A DNA stretch of 64,000 bases from Hyphomicrobium sp. 12-62-95 (GTDB lineage Bacteria > Pseudomonadota > Alphaproteobacteria > Rhizobiales > Hyphomicrobiaceae), in NCBI GenBank assembly GCA_002279935.1, contig NCCZ01000017.1, positions 1-64,000 of the forward strand, read 5' to 3'. Under the pieces are notes generated by a model. The model ran no database searches. It saw only the letters and a list, made by a program, of their open reading frames with translations, and had not been told where the DNA came from. The position numbers and the translations under genes were made by a program. Below, piece by piece: positions 32,973 to 40,814 of this stretch; position 1 is the stretch's first letter, and each line of letters starts with the position of its first letter.

Positions 32973-33539
32973 ATGGCCAAGTTTCGCCACTGGAATGGAA
33001 AGCGTAAGCGCGCCGCCCCTGCTCCGGCTCTGCATCCGCCTGGAATGGGGCCTCTGTGTCCCGCGCAGGCTGCGCCGCGTCTAGAGCCGCGGGGAGAAGC
33101 GGAGCGCCGTTTTCTTCAGAACGTGACCCGGCTGCAAGTGCGCGGCCAGGCGCAGGGTTTCCCTGATCTCATGCGTAGTGATTGGGACCGGCTCAAGCTT
33201 GAGGAAGCGATGTGGCTTCAAAAGCGTGCCGATCAAACGCCGGTCGATATTGTCAAATTGGGAAGGGCACGGGCGATGCGGGCTCAATTTAACGGCTATG
33301 CGCGCGTCGTAAGCGCTTCCACCAAATCAGCGGAAGGGCCCAAGGCTCAGACGCTCCAAACAGCCCAGAAGGCGGCTCAGCAAGAGAAGGCATCCTCCCC
33401 ATCCCCTTCTCCGTCCCGGGACGATGGCGCGCGGGATGAGGCTGTTGAGGAAAGCCCGTTTATGAAGAAATTGCGAGCCCGCGCGTTTGAGCTGGCAACG
33501 ATGAGCCGTGAGCGGGAGCGCGAACAGGATCGGGATTAA
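32973..33539 (+). CDS. hypothetical basic plasmid protein
   Basis: A 188-residue protein starting at the ATG after GAGACGGCG; the longer frame from 32916 overlaps the preceding gene and is rejected. It is basic at the N-terminus (FRHWNGKRKRAAPAPA) and has a helix-rich middle. A disordered Ser/Pro/Lys linker and a charged C-terminal helix follow. No family recognised; a DNA-bound role is possible from its charge. Confidence 0.5.
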   Translation: MAKFRHWNGKRKRAAPAPALHPPGMGPLCPAQAAPRLEPRGEAERRFLQNVTRLQVRGQAQGFPDLMRSDWDRLKLEEAMWLQKRADQTPVDIVKLGRARAMRAQFNGYARVVSASTKSAEGPKAQTLQTAQKAAQQEKASSPSPSPSRDDGARDEAVEESPFMKKLRARAFELATMSREREREQDRD

Positions 33540-33547
33540 GGGCGGTC

Positions 33548-33778
33548 TCACTCTTCAATCGGCTGGCTTGCCCTCATCAGCTGCCGCAAGGCCCGCGTAT
33601 GGTCATCGGCGTCTGGCTCGAGCAGGATGATGCGCCCGTTTATTGGCAGCGCGTCGAGCGTGATCGTGAGGCCGGCGCCGATATCATGCGGATCGGCGTG
33701 TCCGATGCGGCTCCAATAGACACGGTTATTTTTGCCGCGTTTGGCTGTGTAGGCAATGAGCACAGGATCATGGGTCAT
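33548..33778 (-). CDS. 76-residue plasmid protein
   Basis: A small gene on the opposite strand to the preceding operon. It begins MTHDPVLIAYTAKRGKNNRV and is rich in short beta-like segments (RVYWSRIGHADPH, LTITLDALPINGRIILLEPD). Its size and context resemble DUF736-like small proteins often found on conjugative plasmids, but I cannot confirm the family. Confidence 0.5.
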   Translation of the reverse strand: MTHDPVLIAYTAKRGKNNRVYWSRIGHADPHDIGAGLTITLDALPINGRIILLEPDADDHTRALRQLMRASQPIEE

Positions 33779-33975
33779 GGCGCGCTACCGCCCATCGAGA
33801 CCGGAGGAAGTTGGTGTGTTTTCCCTCCTCCCAAAAAATCATGACAGTGGTGGCAAGGGGGATCCGAATGAATTGAAGCGCAGGGCTAGTTAGAGATGTT
33901 AAATGGGTTAAAAAAGTTAGACCCCCTGTCAAGAGCGCGAGAGAGGCTCTGAGCGGAGGTTTCCGGCAAGGGTGC

Positions 33976-34588
33976 GTTCCCGATAGACCGAAGCTTCGTT
34001 CCTGATAGACCGCCGCTGTTCCTGATAGGCCGTATAGGAGTTTCGAGGCTTACGGAGCGATCGTTCCCGATAGACCGAAAGGGAAATCTGCGGGTTTGCG
34101 GCAGATCGTTCCTGATAGACCGAAAAGGGTTTTTGGCGAGTCGCAGGGGTGCGTGTGCCATAGACCGAAAAGGAAATCTGCGGACTTGCGGCTGGGCGTT
34201 CCTGATAGACCGAATGAGGTTTTGGGGAGTTGCAGGGGTGCGTTCCCGATAGACCGAAAAGGAAATCTGCGGAGTTGCGGCCCGGGCGTTCCTGATAGAC
34301 CGAATGAGGTTTTTTGGGAGTCGCAGGGATGCGTTCCCGATAGACCGAAAACGAATCCTGCGGGTTAGCGGCTGGGCGTTCCCGATCGACCGAACCAAAT
34401 CTGGCCAGTGGGTGTTAAACCGGGCGCAAGCGTGCTTGGCCGGGAAGATTGTTGTGTTCGTGGTCCTGCGCGGCTCTGGTCGAACGTTTGCTAGACGACA
34501 GCTGGGCGTTCCCGATAGACCGAATGCGATCTCCAGGATTATCCGCATGAGGGCGGATGGAAATGAGGTGCGTTCCCGATAGACCGAA
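33976..34588. repeat. iteron array, probable origin of replication
   Basis: Thirteen copies of a 17-base element, consensus GTTCCYGATAGACCGAA, all in one orientation. They start at 33976, 33998, 34018, 34063, 34108, 34153, 34198, 34242, 34288, 34333, 34378, 34508 and 34572. From 34018 to 34378 they recur every 44-46 bases and the flanks alternate, giving a 90-base higher-order unit. The copy at 34153 is degenerate. Such arrays bind the initiator and set copy number. The repA gene follows downstream on the other strand, and the 34690-34750 stretch is AT-rich, a candidate melting region. Confidence 0.88.
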
Positions 34589-34743
34589 TCGTCTGGGCGC
34601 ATGAAAAGCGATGGCCTGTGAGAAGAGAAATCTCTCGCAGGTTTAGAGGATTGTGTTCGCGATAGCGGTTTAGCTGAACCACCAGGAACATTCATAAGAA
34701 TAACTTATGGTTGTTAACATTTCAAATAGAAAATAAAAAACAA

Positions 34744-35775
34744 TTATGGATTGATATTTTCATGATAGGCACGGCGATAATCAAAAAAAGCGCTGGAATA
34801 GTTTTGGGGTGTTTTTTGTGTTTGGAGCCAGGCGTCAAAGGCCGGTTGCAGGCGTGTCGGATCGAGGCTGGGGTATTTTGATGAAATCAGGCCCAGTGTC
34901 GCCGGATCGATAGACTGAGAGGGCATGGTCTTTATAAGTGAGGACTTGGTCTTCTCGCGAATTTTGAATTTCAAAAGAGGATCCGGCCCGTCACGGTTCT
35001 CAACGGAAAGGATGAGATCGGGCAGATTATTTTCTTGCACTATTTTGAGAATCTCAAATTTGAAGCGGCGGAACTGGCCTTCGGCTCCTGATTTGTCGAA
35101 GAGTGTTGAGAAGTTCATCGAGAACCCCTTGGGCCCTGCTCCGCCGGCATGTTTTCGGCAGACTTTATAAAGCCAGCGCTCTCGTCCGCCCTTCAAGGTG
35201 AAATACAGCGGGTTGATGGTGAGCACAGCGCCATCCATAAGGACCCCCTCATGGAACCAGTCGGAGACCGTGATCTCCATGCCGTTACTGAGGGCTGTCT
35301 GGTTGTTGACCTCGTCTTTCCAGGATTCGATCCAGCTGAATTGATGTTTTTTGGTGGTTTTCAGGTTCCGTACATTGGTCGTAACCGTTGCTGTCTTGAG
35401 GCGAGTAAGTGCTTTACGCAGGCGCTCATATTGGACGCCGCCCGTATCGCGGTGGATAGAGATCAGGAGCTCGTGCGGCACAAAGCGCAGGGTCCGGGGA
35501 ATGTCGTTCACTTTCTGGTTTTTCAGGCGCGTGAGCTGGGAGGCCGCCCAGATCATGATATCGGCATCCCATATGGTGGGCATACCAGCACGCCCCGGCT
35601 CGACCTTGACATAGCTGATCCCATCCGCTCCCAGATATTCAATGGGTGTATAGCGCGGTGTTTTGGCCAGGGAAAAGAACGGTCGTTCCATGATCTCGCG
35701 CTGATCTCGCAGCTGAAAGTCGGTCAAGATGGGCGCGAAGAGATCGAATTGGATGGGGCTGTGTGAGTTTTTCAT
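34744..35775 (-). CDS. repA: replication initiator protein A (RepA)
   Basis: A 343-residue initiator of the RPA family common on alpha- and betaproteobacterial plasmids. Landmarks are RPFFSLAKTPRYTPIEY, the DADIMIWAASQL helix and the winged-helix part KGGRERWLYKVCRKHAGG. It would bind the iterons 150 bases beyond its 3' end and recruit the helicase, perhaps the DnaB encoded 9 kb away. An extra C-terminal segment of about 60 residues is variable. Confidence 0.88.
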   Translation of the reverse strand: MKNSHSPIQFDLFAPILTDFQLRDQREIMERPFFSLAKTPRYTPIEYLGADGISYVKVEPGRAGMPTIWDADIMIWAASQLTRLKNQKVNDIPRTLRFVPHELLISIHRDTGGVQYERLRKALTRLKTATVTTNVRNLKTTKKHQFSWIESWKDEVNNQTALSNGMEITVSDWFHEGVLMDGAVLTINPLYFTLKGGRERWLYKVCRKHAGGAGPKGFSMNFSTLFDKSGAEGQFRRFKFEILKIVQENNLPDLILSVENRDGPDPLLKFKIREKTKSSLIKTMPSQSIDPATLGLISSKYPSLDPTRLQPAFDAWLQTQKTPQNYSSAFFDYRRAYHENINP

Positions 35776-35847
35776 GAGGCTCGGTGCTGTGGTCTCCTTT
35801 GTTCGGGTTGGGGGGACGTCTTTGACAGGCCCCCTCTTCCCGGCCTT

Positions 35848-36408
35848 CTAATGAGGACGCTGTTGGCGAGATGGTGCTCCTTGGAAGGCGATTGTGGGAA
35901 GGCCTCGCTGTTGGAACAGCATGTCGATGGCCTCGCGGAGCAAGTCCTCTTCTGACGTGCGCTCATTGAAGCAGATGGCCCGCAGTTGATCTTTTGCTGC
36001 GGCAGCCAGATAGGTGGCCGTGCGTGACATCTTCCGTCTGTATGGAGATTCGGTGCCTGAAGGCTTCTTTAATGGGTAGCCTCGTGTTGGCAGCATGACC
36101 TCTTCTTGGGGACCCTGTGTGCTCAAGACAACATGCGCATAGGATCGGGGTCCCGCGAGCTCGCGGGACCCAGGGTGCGTGAGGTCGTGGGGTTGAATCG
36201 GTTCGAAAGCTTTAGTGATCGGGGATTGCGGGTCCGGGATCGTGGGTTCTGGGGAGCGTGGGGCTAAGAGCTCGCGGGCTCGCGGGAGCGTCTCGTCTGC
36301 CAGTCGGGTACTATCTTCAATGAAAGATTTCGGGAGGAAATCTGGGCGCTGGGCCCGTTCTTTGATGACATTGGCCAATGACGATTTTGTTTTATTGGTT
36401 TTGGACAT
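35848..36408 (-). CDS. small partition-partner protein, ribbon-helix-helix-like
   Basis: A 186-residue protein starting at an ATG behind AGGAGG that overlaps parA by 17 bases. A long disordered Pro/Arg/Ser linker contains copies of the GC-rich palindrome. The C-terminal 50 residues (MSRTATYLAAAAKDQLRAIC, then EEDLLREAIDMLFQQRG) resemble a ribbon-helix-helix DNA-binding domain. This is the usual position of the centromere-binding partner in small ParA systems. The frame back to 36615 is a shadow of parA. Confidence 0.65.
   Translation of the reverse strand: MSKTNKTKSSLANVIKERAQRPDFLPKSFIEDSTRLADETLPRARELLAPRSPEPTIPDPQSPITKAFEPIQPHDLTHPGSRELAGPRSYAHVVLSTQGPQEEVMLPTRGYPLKKPSGTESPYRRKMSRTATYLAAAAKDQLRAICFNERTSEEDLLREAIDMLFQQRGLPTIAFQGAPSRQQRPH
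36148..36171. repeat. 24-base perfect GC palindrome inside a gene
   Basis: A self-complementary 24-mer, centred on GAGCTC with the arm GGGTCCCGCGAG, lies in the linker of the ParB-like gene and encodes GSRELAGP. Related GC-rich elements occur at 31937, 36270-36290, 37120-37140, 37194-37255, 37610-37655 and 39283. Confidence 0.7.
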
Positions 36409-37081
36409 GGTGGAGCACGGCCTCCTTTCGGGGTTGAAGTTTACGCTGGGCTTGATGTTCACGCAGAAAACGAAGAGCGATGGCTTTAAAGAGCGCCGAA
36501 AACTCAACGGCGGCTTTGCCCTCAGGCTCATATTCAAAAATCGTCTGTAAGGGCGTGGTATGCCTGCGGATCGAGGCGCGGTTGTGAATGCGGTTGGGCA
36601 GTGTTGTGAGCCCATATTGCGTCAAGGCGTCTTCCGCATCATCGGCTTCAGAGCCATAAGTGGGGCATTCGTTGAGCACGGCTAAGGCCGGCTTTCTTAC
36701 CGTTTCAAGAACGGTGACGGTTCGCTCAAGGGCCACCAGATCGAAGCAGGACGGCTTGGTTGGGATAATGATGAGATCGGCGAGCTTGGCGACGCGGATC
36801 GCGTATTCCGAGGCGTTGGGCGGCGTATCAACGATAAAATAATCAACGCCCGCCTGCCGTGCGAGATCCTGGTTTTCGGCAAGGCGATCGGGAAAGGATG
36901 AAATGACATCCGGCTCGAGGCCGTCTTGGCGGTCTTTATACCAGTTATAGGCTGATTGCTGGGGGTCCGTGTCGGCTATAAGAGCATGGAAACCGCCTTT
37001 AATAGCGGCGGCCGCAAGGTTGATAGCGAGCGTTGTTTTGCCGGCCCCCCCTTTTTGTGACATGACGACGATGGTTTTCAT
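36392..37081 (-). CDS. parA: ParA-family partition ATPase
   Basis: A 229-residue Walker-type ATPase. The deviant Walker A is KGGAGKTT at 10-17, the switch region has DTDPQQSA, and VDYFIVDTPPNA is the Walker B. CAGGAGT before 37081 sets the start. No N-terminal DNA-binding domain is present, so it is the short (type Ib-like) form paired with a small centromere-binding protein. It moves plasmid copies apart over the nucleoid. Confidence 0.9.
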   Translation of the reverse strand: MKTIVVMSQKGGAGKTTLAINLAAAAIKGGFHALIADTDPQQSAYNWYKDRQDGLEPDVISSFPDRLAENQDLARQAGVDYFIVDTPPNASEYAIRVAKLADLIIIPTKPSCFDLVALERTVTVLETVRKPALAVLNECPTYGSEADDAEDALTQYGLTTLPNRIHNRASIRRHTTPLQTIFEYEPEGKAAVEFSALFKAIALRFLREHQAQRKLQPRKEAVLHHVQNQ

Positions 37082-37260
37082 TGAGTACTCCTGAGCATGC
37101 GGGTGCGCAAATGCGCGTGACAACGGGTGCGCGAGCTCTTGGGTGCTTATGATCAGAACGCCAAAGACGGCGCGGGTTTCGACCGAGATCATAAGAGCCC
37201 GCGAGCCCTTGGGTGCGTGGGATGCGAAACACGCGGGACCAAGGGAGCGCAGTTAAAGTA
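37082..37260. repeat. GC-rich repeats upstream of parA, candidate centromere
   Basis: GGGTGCGCGAGCTCTTGGGT (37126-37145) and CCCGCGAGCCCTTGGGTGCG (37198-37217) share a core; an inverted partner CGCGGGACCAAGGGAGCGC follows at about 37232-37250. The stretch between parA and gcrA has no gene, which fits a partition site, though the motif also occurs elsewhere on the backbone. Confidence 0.4.
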
Positions 37261-37351
37261 TCCATCACTCAGTGTTTTTATTTCAACATTTAAATGTTTT
37301 GATATCAAAAATATCCACAGGCTGGCCTTTTAAGGGAAAACAATCGTCTAT

Positions 37352-37858
37352 TTATATCCATTTTTGAGAATTGTTTATGGGAGCCGCTTGTGTTCTGGGC
37401 GCGTGGGCTCGTGTGTCATGATGCGGGCAATAGAGCCGGCCTGTTAGCACTCCGCGTCCGCAGTAATGGAAATCACGAGAGCGCGGATCGCCTTCTGGCC
37501 AATGGCAGTGCTTTGCGGTGAGACTGGCAGTTGTGATGGGTGTTTGTGGCGGCTCCGAGAGCGGGGGCAGGACTTTGGTATCCAGTCGTTTGGAGCGAGG
37601 CGCAGGGGTGCAGGGGTGCGCGGGCTCGCGGGAGCGTGAACATACGAGCCCGTGGCTGTGCGATGTCCGCCGGTGGGCCGGTTTGCGAGCGCCCTTATCG
37701 TTTTTTCTCGATGCACGAGCGGGCAATTTCAAACGGTTGGCTTTTCCAATCACCGCGTTGCGGCTCACGCCTCCGATGAGTCTGGCGATGGTGGCGGCGG
37801 TCTCTCCCTTGGACCACAACGTGGTAAGGGCATGGATGGTCTCAGCGCTCCAGCTCAT
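37352..37858 (-). CDS. GcrA-family cell-cycle regulator
   Basis: A 168-residue protein with the GcrA N-terminal helix-turn-helix (MSWSAETIHALTTLWSKGET, then IARLIGGVSRNAVIGKANRL) and a C-terminal zinc-type end (CHWPEGDPRSRDFHYCGRGV, then YCPHH). GcrA binds RNA polymerase sigma-70 region 2 and methylated GANTC sites in Caulobacter. A plasmid copy could tie replicon genes to the cell cycle. The linker carries the GC-rich repeat. Confidence 0.85.
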   Translation of the reverse strand: MSWSAETIHALTTLWSKGETAATIARLIGGVSRNAVIGKANRLKLPARASRKNDKGARKPAHRRTSHSHGLVCSRSREPAHPCTPAPRSKRLDTKVLPPLSEPPQTPITTASLTAKHCHWPEGDPRSRDFHYCGRGVLTGRLYCPHHDTRAHAPRTQAAPINNSQKWI

Positions 37859-38174
37859 GGGGTCCTCCCGCCGATGTGGTTGTCTGGGTTATCGGACGGC
37901 TCATGACCTCGGCGAGGGCTGCCAGATGATCAAAGACGATCTCGATGTCATCGGCCGCGCGCTGGAGGCGGGCGAGGGCGGTTTCGACGTTTTCACAATC
38001 CTCGCCCGGCGAGAACTCCATCATGAGAAAACTGAAAAGCGTGTCTCCGCAGGTGGTGAGGTATCGACGCCAATCATCGCTTTCAACGATGTCGCTGAAA
38101 TCTCCGTTGGCATAGGATTTCGCTACTTCAATCTGGATTGTATTGAGGGGAGGAGGGGGCTTGTTCATGATCAA
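37842..38174 (-). CDS. hypothetical acidic protein
   Basis: A 110-residue protein, alternative starts at Met1 or Met3. It is acidic and helical (SDIVESDDWRRYLTTCGDTL, then VETALARLQRAADDIEIVFD). Its last 17 bases overlap gcrA, so the two are co-expressed. No family recognised. It also overlaps the preceding gene by four bases. Confidence 0.55.
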   Translation of the reverse strand: MIMNKPPPPLNTIQIEVAKSYANGDFSDIVESDDWRRYLTTCGDTLFSFLMMEFSPGEDCENVETALARLQRAADDIEIVFDHLAALAEVMSRPITQTTTSAGGPHELER

Positions 38175-38548
38175 GTGCTCCCTTTGAGCCGGTAAACCCG
38201 GCAGGGAATGTGAGCATGGACGGCATTGAAGGCCTGGGCCTGGTCATGGTGAAAGAACCAGACCTGGGCTTCATCCACAGCTCCGGTGTCCTCGAGCGCA
38301 CTCAGATCAAAAATATCGCCAAGCGAGCCGGAGAAACTGCAATAACCGTGGCCGAAATAATATCGCTGGTCGGTCGGTTGATGGCTTGAGGTTGTTTGAA
38401 CCTGATGTCCATAGTGATGCGCGAGGCGGCGGGTGCTGCCATCGGGCATAATCACTTTATCACCGACGCGGGCGCCGCTGCGTTTGTTCCAGGCATCAAT
38501 GCGGGTTGAAAGGATGGTTTGATCGAGGCTGTCGAGTGATTTGCTCAT
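38171..38548 (-). CDS. hypothetical plasmid protein
   Basis: A 125-residue protein starting at the ATG after GGGAGG; the longer frame to 39103 is a shadow of the genes upstream. It has a beta-rich KOW- or SH3-like central part (ARVGDKVIMPDGSTRRLAHH) and an aromatic second half (YYFGHGYCSFSGSLGD). Its start overlaps the stop of the broken gene upstream by four bases, so the operon runs through both. Confidence 0.6.
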   Translation of the reverse strand: MSKSLDSLDQTILSTRIDAWNKRSGARVGDKVIMPDGSTRRLAHHYGHQVQTTSSHQPTDQRYYFGHGYCSFSGSLGDIFDLSALEDTGAVDEAQVWFFHHDQAQAFNAVHAHIPCRVYRLKGST

Positions 38549-38957
38549 GCGCGGCCTCCCTTTGAGAGTGAGGGCACACAGCGGATGATCTGGTCTGCCA
38601 AAAGCGGAATGTCGTCCAGGAGATCCAGGCGGGCAAAATGATTGGTGCCGCCGGAATAATCTTTGCGGCCTTTGCACGAGCGGATCAGGATTCCGCACGC
38701 CCCCCCCCAATGCGGTCTTGCGAGACTGATATATAGACCTGCTCATGATGGAGCGTACTGTCACCGGAGACGGCGATACCGGCCATATTGGAGCGCAGGT
38801 CATAGCTGGAGGGTGCCCATCCGCAATAAGCGGCCAGAGCTTTGAGCTGTTTACGCGCGGCGCGGTGAAAGGATTTTTTGCGGCGTTCGTCATAGTCGGT
38901 GGGGGTATTCCAATCAAAACCAGATGCGCTGGGTTTCGGACTGAGATCGTAGGGCAT
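38545..38957 (-). pseudogene. conserved plasmid gene interrupted at a G9 run
   Basis: The first part (MPYDLSPKPSASGFDWNTPT onward) ends out of frame after SQDRIGGG at a run of nine G on the coding strand (38700-38708). Adding one G restores an uninterrupted 137-residue protein ending GTNHFARLDLLDDIPLLADQ, IIRCVPSLSKGGRA, whose stop overlaps the next start. AAAGGAG precedes the ATG. This is either a real frameshift, slippage-controlled expression, or a sequencing error. The protein family is not recognised. Confidence 0.6.
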
Positions 38958-39035
38958 GGGCACTCCTTTGGTTGCGGATTAAGGACCCTGGCTCTCTCTG
39001 AGGGCCTTGATCTTTTCACCGCCCCGAAGGGGCTC

Positions 39036-39356
39036 TCATCTCTTGGAGGTATCGAATGTATCGGCCGCACAATCATAAGGCCGCAGCGTGATCTCGGGGT
39101 CAAAGGTGATGGAAGCGGGGTTCCCGTGTTCGTCGACCACAGTGAGATACAACGCAGCGCGCTTGAAGCGGTGGGAGGAGGAGAAGGGCTCGAGCATCCG
39201 GATCGTGGCGTAGAGTGTGTCTTTGAGCTCGCTGACTGTTAAAGGAGCATCATCCCGTCCGCTCATGCGCAGTATCAGGGACCCGGGCGCGCGAGACTCT
39301 TTTGAGGATTTAGCGGCAATTCGGCGGGGGCGCCGGGGAGTTGGGATGCGGGTCAC
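39036..39356 (-). CDS. small hypothetical protein
   Basis: A 106-residue frame from a GTG; an ATG at 39266 gives 76 residues and has no better ribosome site. The N-terminus is Arg/Pro-rich and the rest looks like a small beta-rich domain (LYLTVVDEHGNPASITFDPE). No family recognised. It begins the run of small plasmid genes read leftward to gcrA. Confidence 0.5.
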   Translation of the reverse strand: MTRIPTPRRPRRIAAKSSKESRAPGSLILRMSGRDDAPLTVSELKDTLYATIRMLEPFSSSHRFKRAALYLTVVDEHGNPASITFDPEITLRPYDCAADTFDTSKR

Positions 39357-39549
39357 TTCATTAGTGTGCCTTATAATAGAATTATTTCAAGAAAAATACC
39401 TTATAGTTGAAAATGGTTATACCGCTTAGGGCGGGTGGCACATAATCGCCGGCGTGATCGGTTTGCGTCGGTTGCAAAAAATAAAGACTTATGACGCATA
39501 AAATATCTTTATCATACTGGATCAGTGGTGCTAACCGGGGAGATATTGA

Positions 39550-39891
39550 ATGCTTCGCAAAGGACGCAAACCCATGGCCAAAAATGATTTTAGCGGCATG
39601 ACCCTCAAGCAGATGCTCGATATGCATGAGAGGCTGGGCGCTGCGATTGAAGATAAGCGCAAGGAAGATCGCGAGGATACTCGCCGGGCTCTTGAAGAAC
39701 TCGCCGAAAAACGCGGGTTTAGCGTATCCGATCTCTTCGGGCCTGCCGGCCGCAAAAAGGGCGGCAAGGTGGCTGTGAAATACATCAACCCGGAAAACCG
39801 TTCGGAAACCTGGACCGGCCGGGGGCGGACTCCGCGGTGGCTGGCTGAAAAGCTCAAGAAGGGCGCCAAGATCGATCAGTTTGAAATCTGA
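39550..39891 (+). CDS. H-NS-family nucleoid protein (copy 1)
   Basis: A 113-residue frame from 39550 (GGGGAG upstream) or 105 residues from 39574 (AAAGGA upstream). The N-terminal helix oligomerises (TLKQMLDMHERLGAAIEDKR). The C-terminal DNA-binding motif is YINPENRSETWTGRGRTPRW. Such proteins silence AT-rich DNA, and the AT-rich promoters of this replicon would be natural targets. A strong terminator follows. Confidence 0.9.
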   Translation: MLRKGRKPMAKNDFSGMTLKQMLDMHERLGAAIEDKRKEDREDTRRALEELAEKRGFSVSDLFGPAGRKKGGKVAVKYINPENRSETWTGRGRTPRWLAEKLKKGAKIDQFEI

Positions 39892-39917
39892 TCTCTGGTC
39901 CTGAGCAATCAAAGAAG

Positions 39918-39949
39918 AGGCCTGGGCGATCCCCGGGCCTGTTTTTTTT
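39918..39949 (+). terminator. intrinsic terminator of the H-NS-like gene
   Basis: AGGCC-T-GGG, loop CGATC, CCC-G-GGCCT, then G and eight T residues. A classic stem with T-run 27 bases after the stop. Confidence 0.85.
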
Positions 39950-39973
39950 GATGTGGCGCTTGGGCGAGGGCGC

Positions 39974-40114
39974 CTATGTCAGGATCTGGCGGTCTGAGTG
40001 CTTTATATGCAGGTGATCAATAAGGCTGCTGGCCATGTGATAGGCTGCGAGAAAGGCGCGCTGCTCGGCGTCCGTGTCAAAGGGCGTTTCTTCGATCTCC
40101 CGCTGGAGTTTCAA
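39974..40114 (-). CDS. possible 46-residue protein
   Basis: An open frame from a TTG: LKLQREIEETPFDTDAEQRA, FLAAYHMASSLIDHL. It has amphipathic helix character. It is in frame with the small gene upstream, whose stop lies at 40190, so it may be a decayed extension. There is no ribosome site. Confidence 0.3.
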   Translation of the reverse strand: MKLQREIEETPFDTDAEQRAFLAAYHMASSLIDHLHIKHSDRQILT

Positions 40115-40189
40115 TAGCCGGATTGTCGGCTTAACAAACCCATGAGTTTTCCAACCAGAGCGAGCCGGAAAATCCGGCCTCAGAGGCTT

Positions 40190-40354
40190 TCAACGCTTGG
40201 TCTTTTTCTTGTGCTCAGAGGCGGGGGCTTGCGCAATCGTCTTAAGAGCGTCTCGGAACGCAGTGTTGTCGCCGTCAGCGCCAAGGTCGCGTGCTGTATC
40301 GATATAGTTCTGTCGTTGTGTTTTGCCTTCGTCAGCTGGCTTTTGTTTTGGCAC
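40190..40354 (-). CDS. 54-residue basic protein
   Basis: A small gene from a GTG inside the end of the preceding gene (23-base overlap in another frame). It begins MPKQKPADEGKTQRQNYIDT and ends in a lysine-rich tail (EHKKKTKR). The helix ARDLGADGDNTAFRDALKTI looks structured. No family recognised; found because two frames are open together here. Confidence 0.45.
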   Translation of the reverse strand: MPKQKPADEGKTQRQNYIDTARDLGADGDNTAFRDALKTIAQAPASEHKKKTKR

Positions 40355-40769
40355 TGGATTGCCTACCCTTGGTAGCCGGAGCCTTCTTCGCCGCTTTGTT
40401 CGCGACCTTCTTTGGTGGCTTGGGTTTCCCCTTCGGTGCAGTCGGCAGCGAGATTGGTAACGTAGTCCGCCGCAGAGTTCGATCGATTTCCTTCAATGAC
40501 GCGTTGATGTTCTTCTTCCAGCTTGGGCCACGGTCTCTCGCTTCTTCCAGGGCATCTTCCAGTCCGCCGCTATCGGTCTCCATGAAAATATCAAGAAGAT
40601 CGCGAGCTTGAATCAGGTCTTTTTGCTTCTTTGCAAACGTTAAGCCTCTGCGCTCTTGCGCGATGAGCAGCTTGTGAATGGCATGGCGAATCGGCGGCGG
40701 CACACGAACCAGTACACCGGTTCCGTAAAGCGCAATCGCCTCCACACTTTCCTCTCCAAGATGCTCCAT
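40332..40769 (-). pseudogene. C-terminal half of a GSU2403-like nucleotidyltransferase-fold protein
   Basis: A 145-residue frame. Residues 13-95 (TGVLVRVPPPIRHAIHKLLI, then QARDLLDIFM and ARDRGPSWKKNI) resemble the C-terminal part of the GSU2403 family, which normally has about 200 more residues in front. Those are absent, so this is a truncated gene or a free-standing C-terminal domain. A Lys/Pro/Ala tail is added at the end. The family identification is by memory and tentative. Confidence 0.5.
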
Positions 40770-40814
40770 TAATGTCTCTCATTCACCGGTTGACGTCATG
40801 AGAGGGGACTTTTC

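Noticed and set aside
33976..34588. Iterons considered as a CRISPR array
   Set aside because: The 17-base repeats are too short, the flanks between them are themselves repeated rather than unique, and no cas genes are present.
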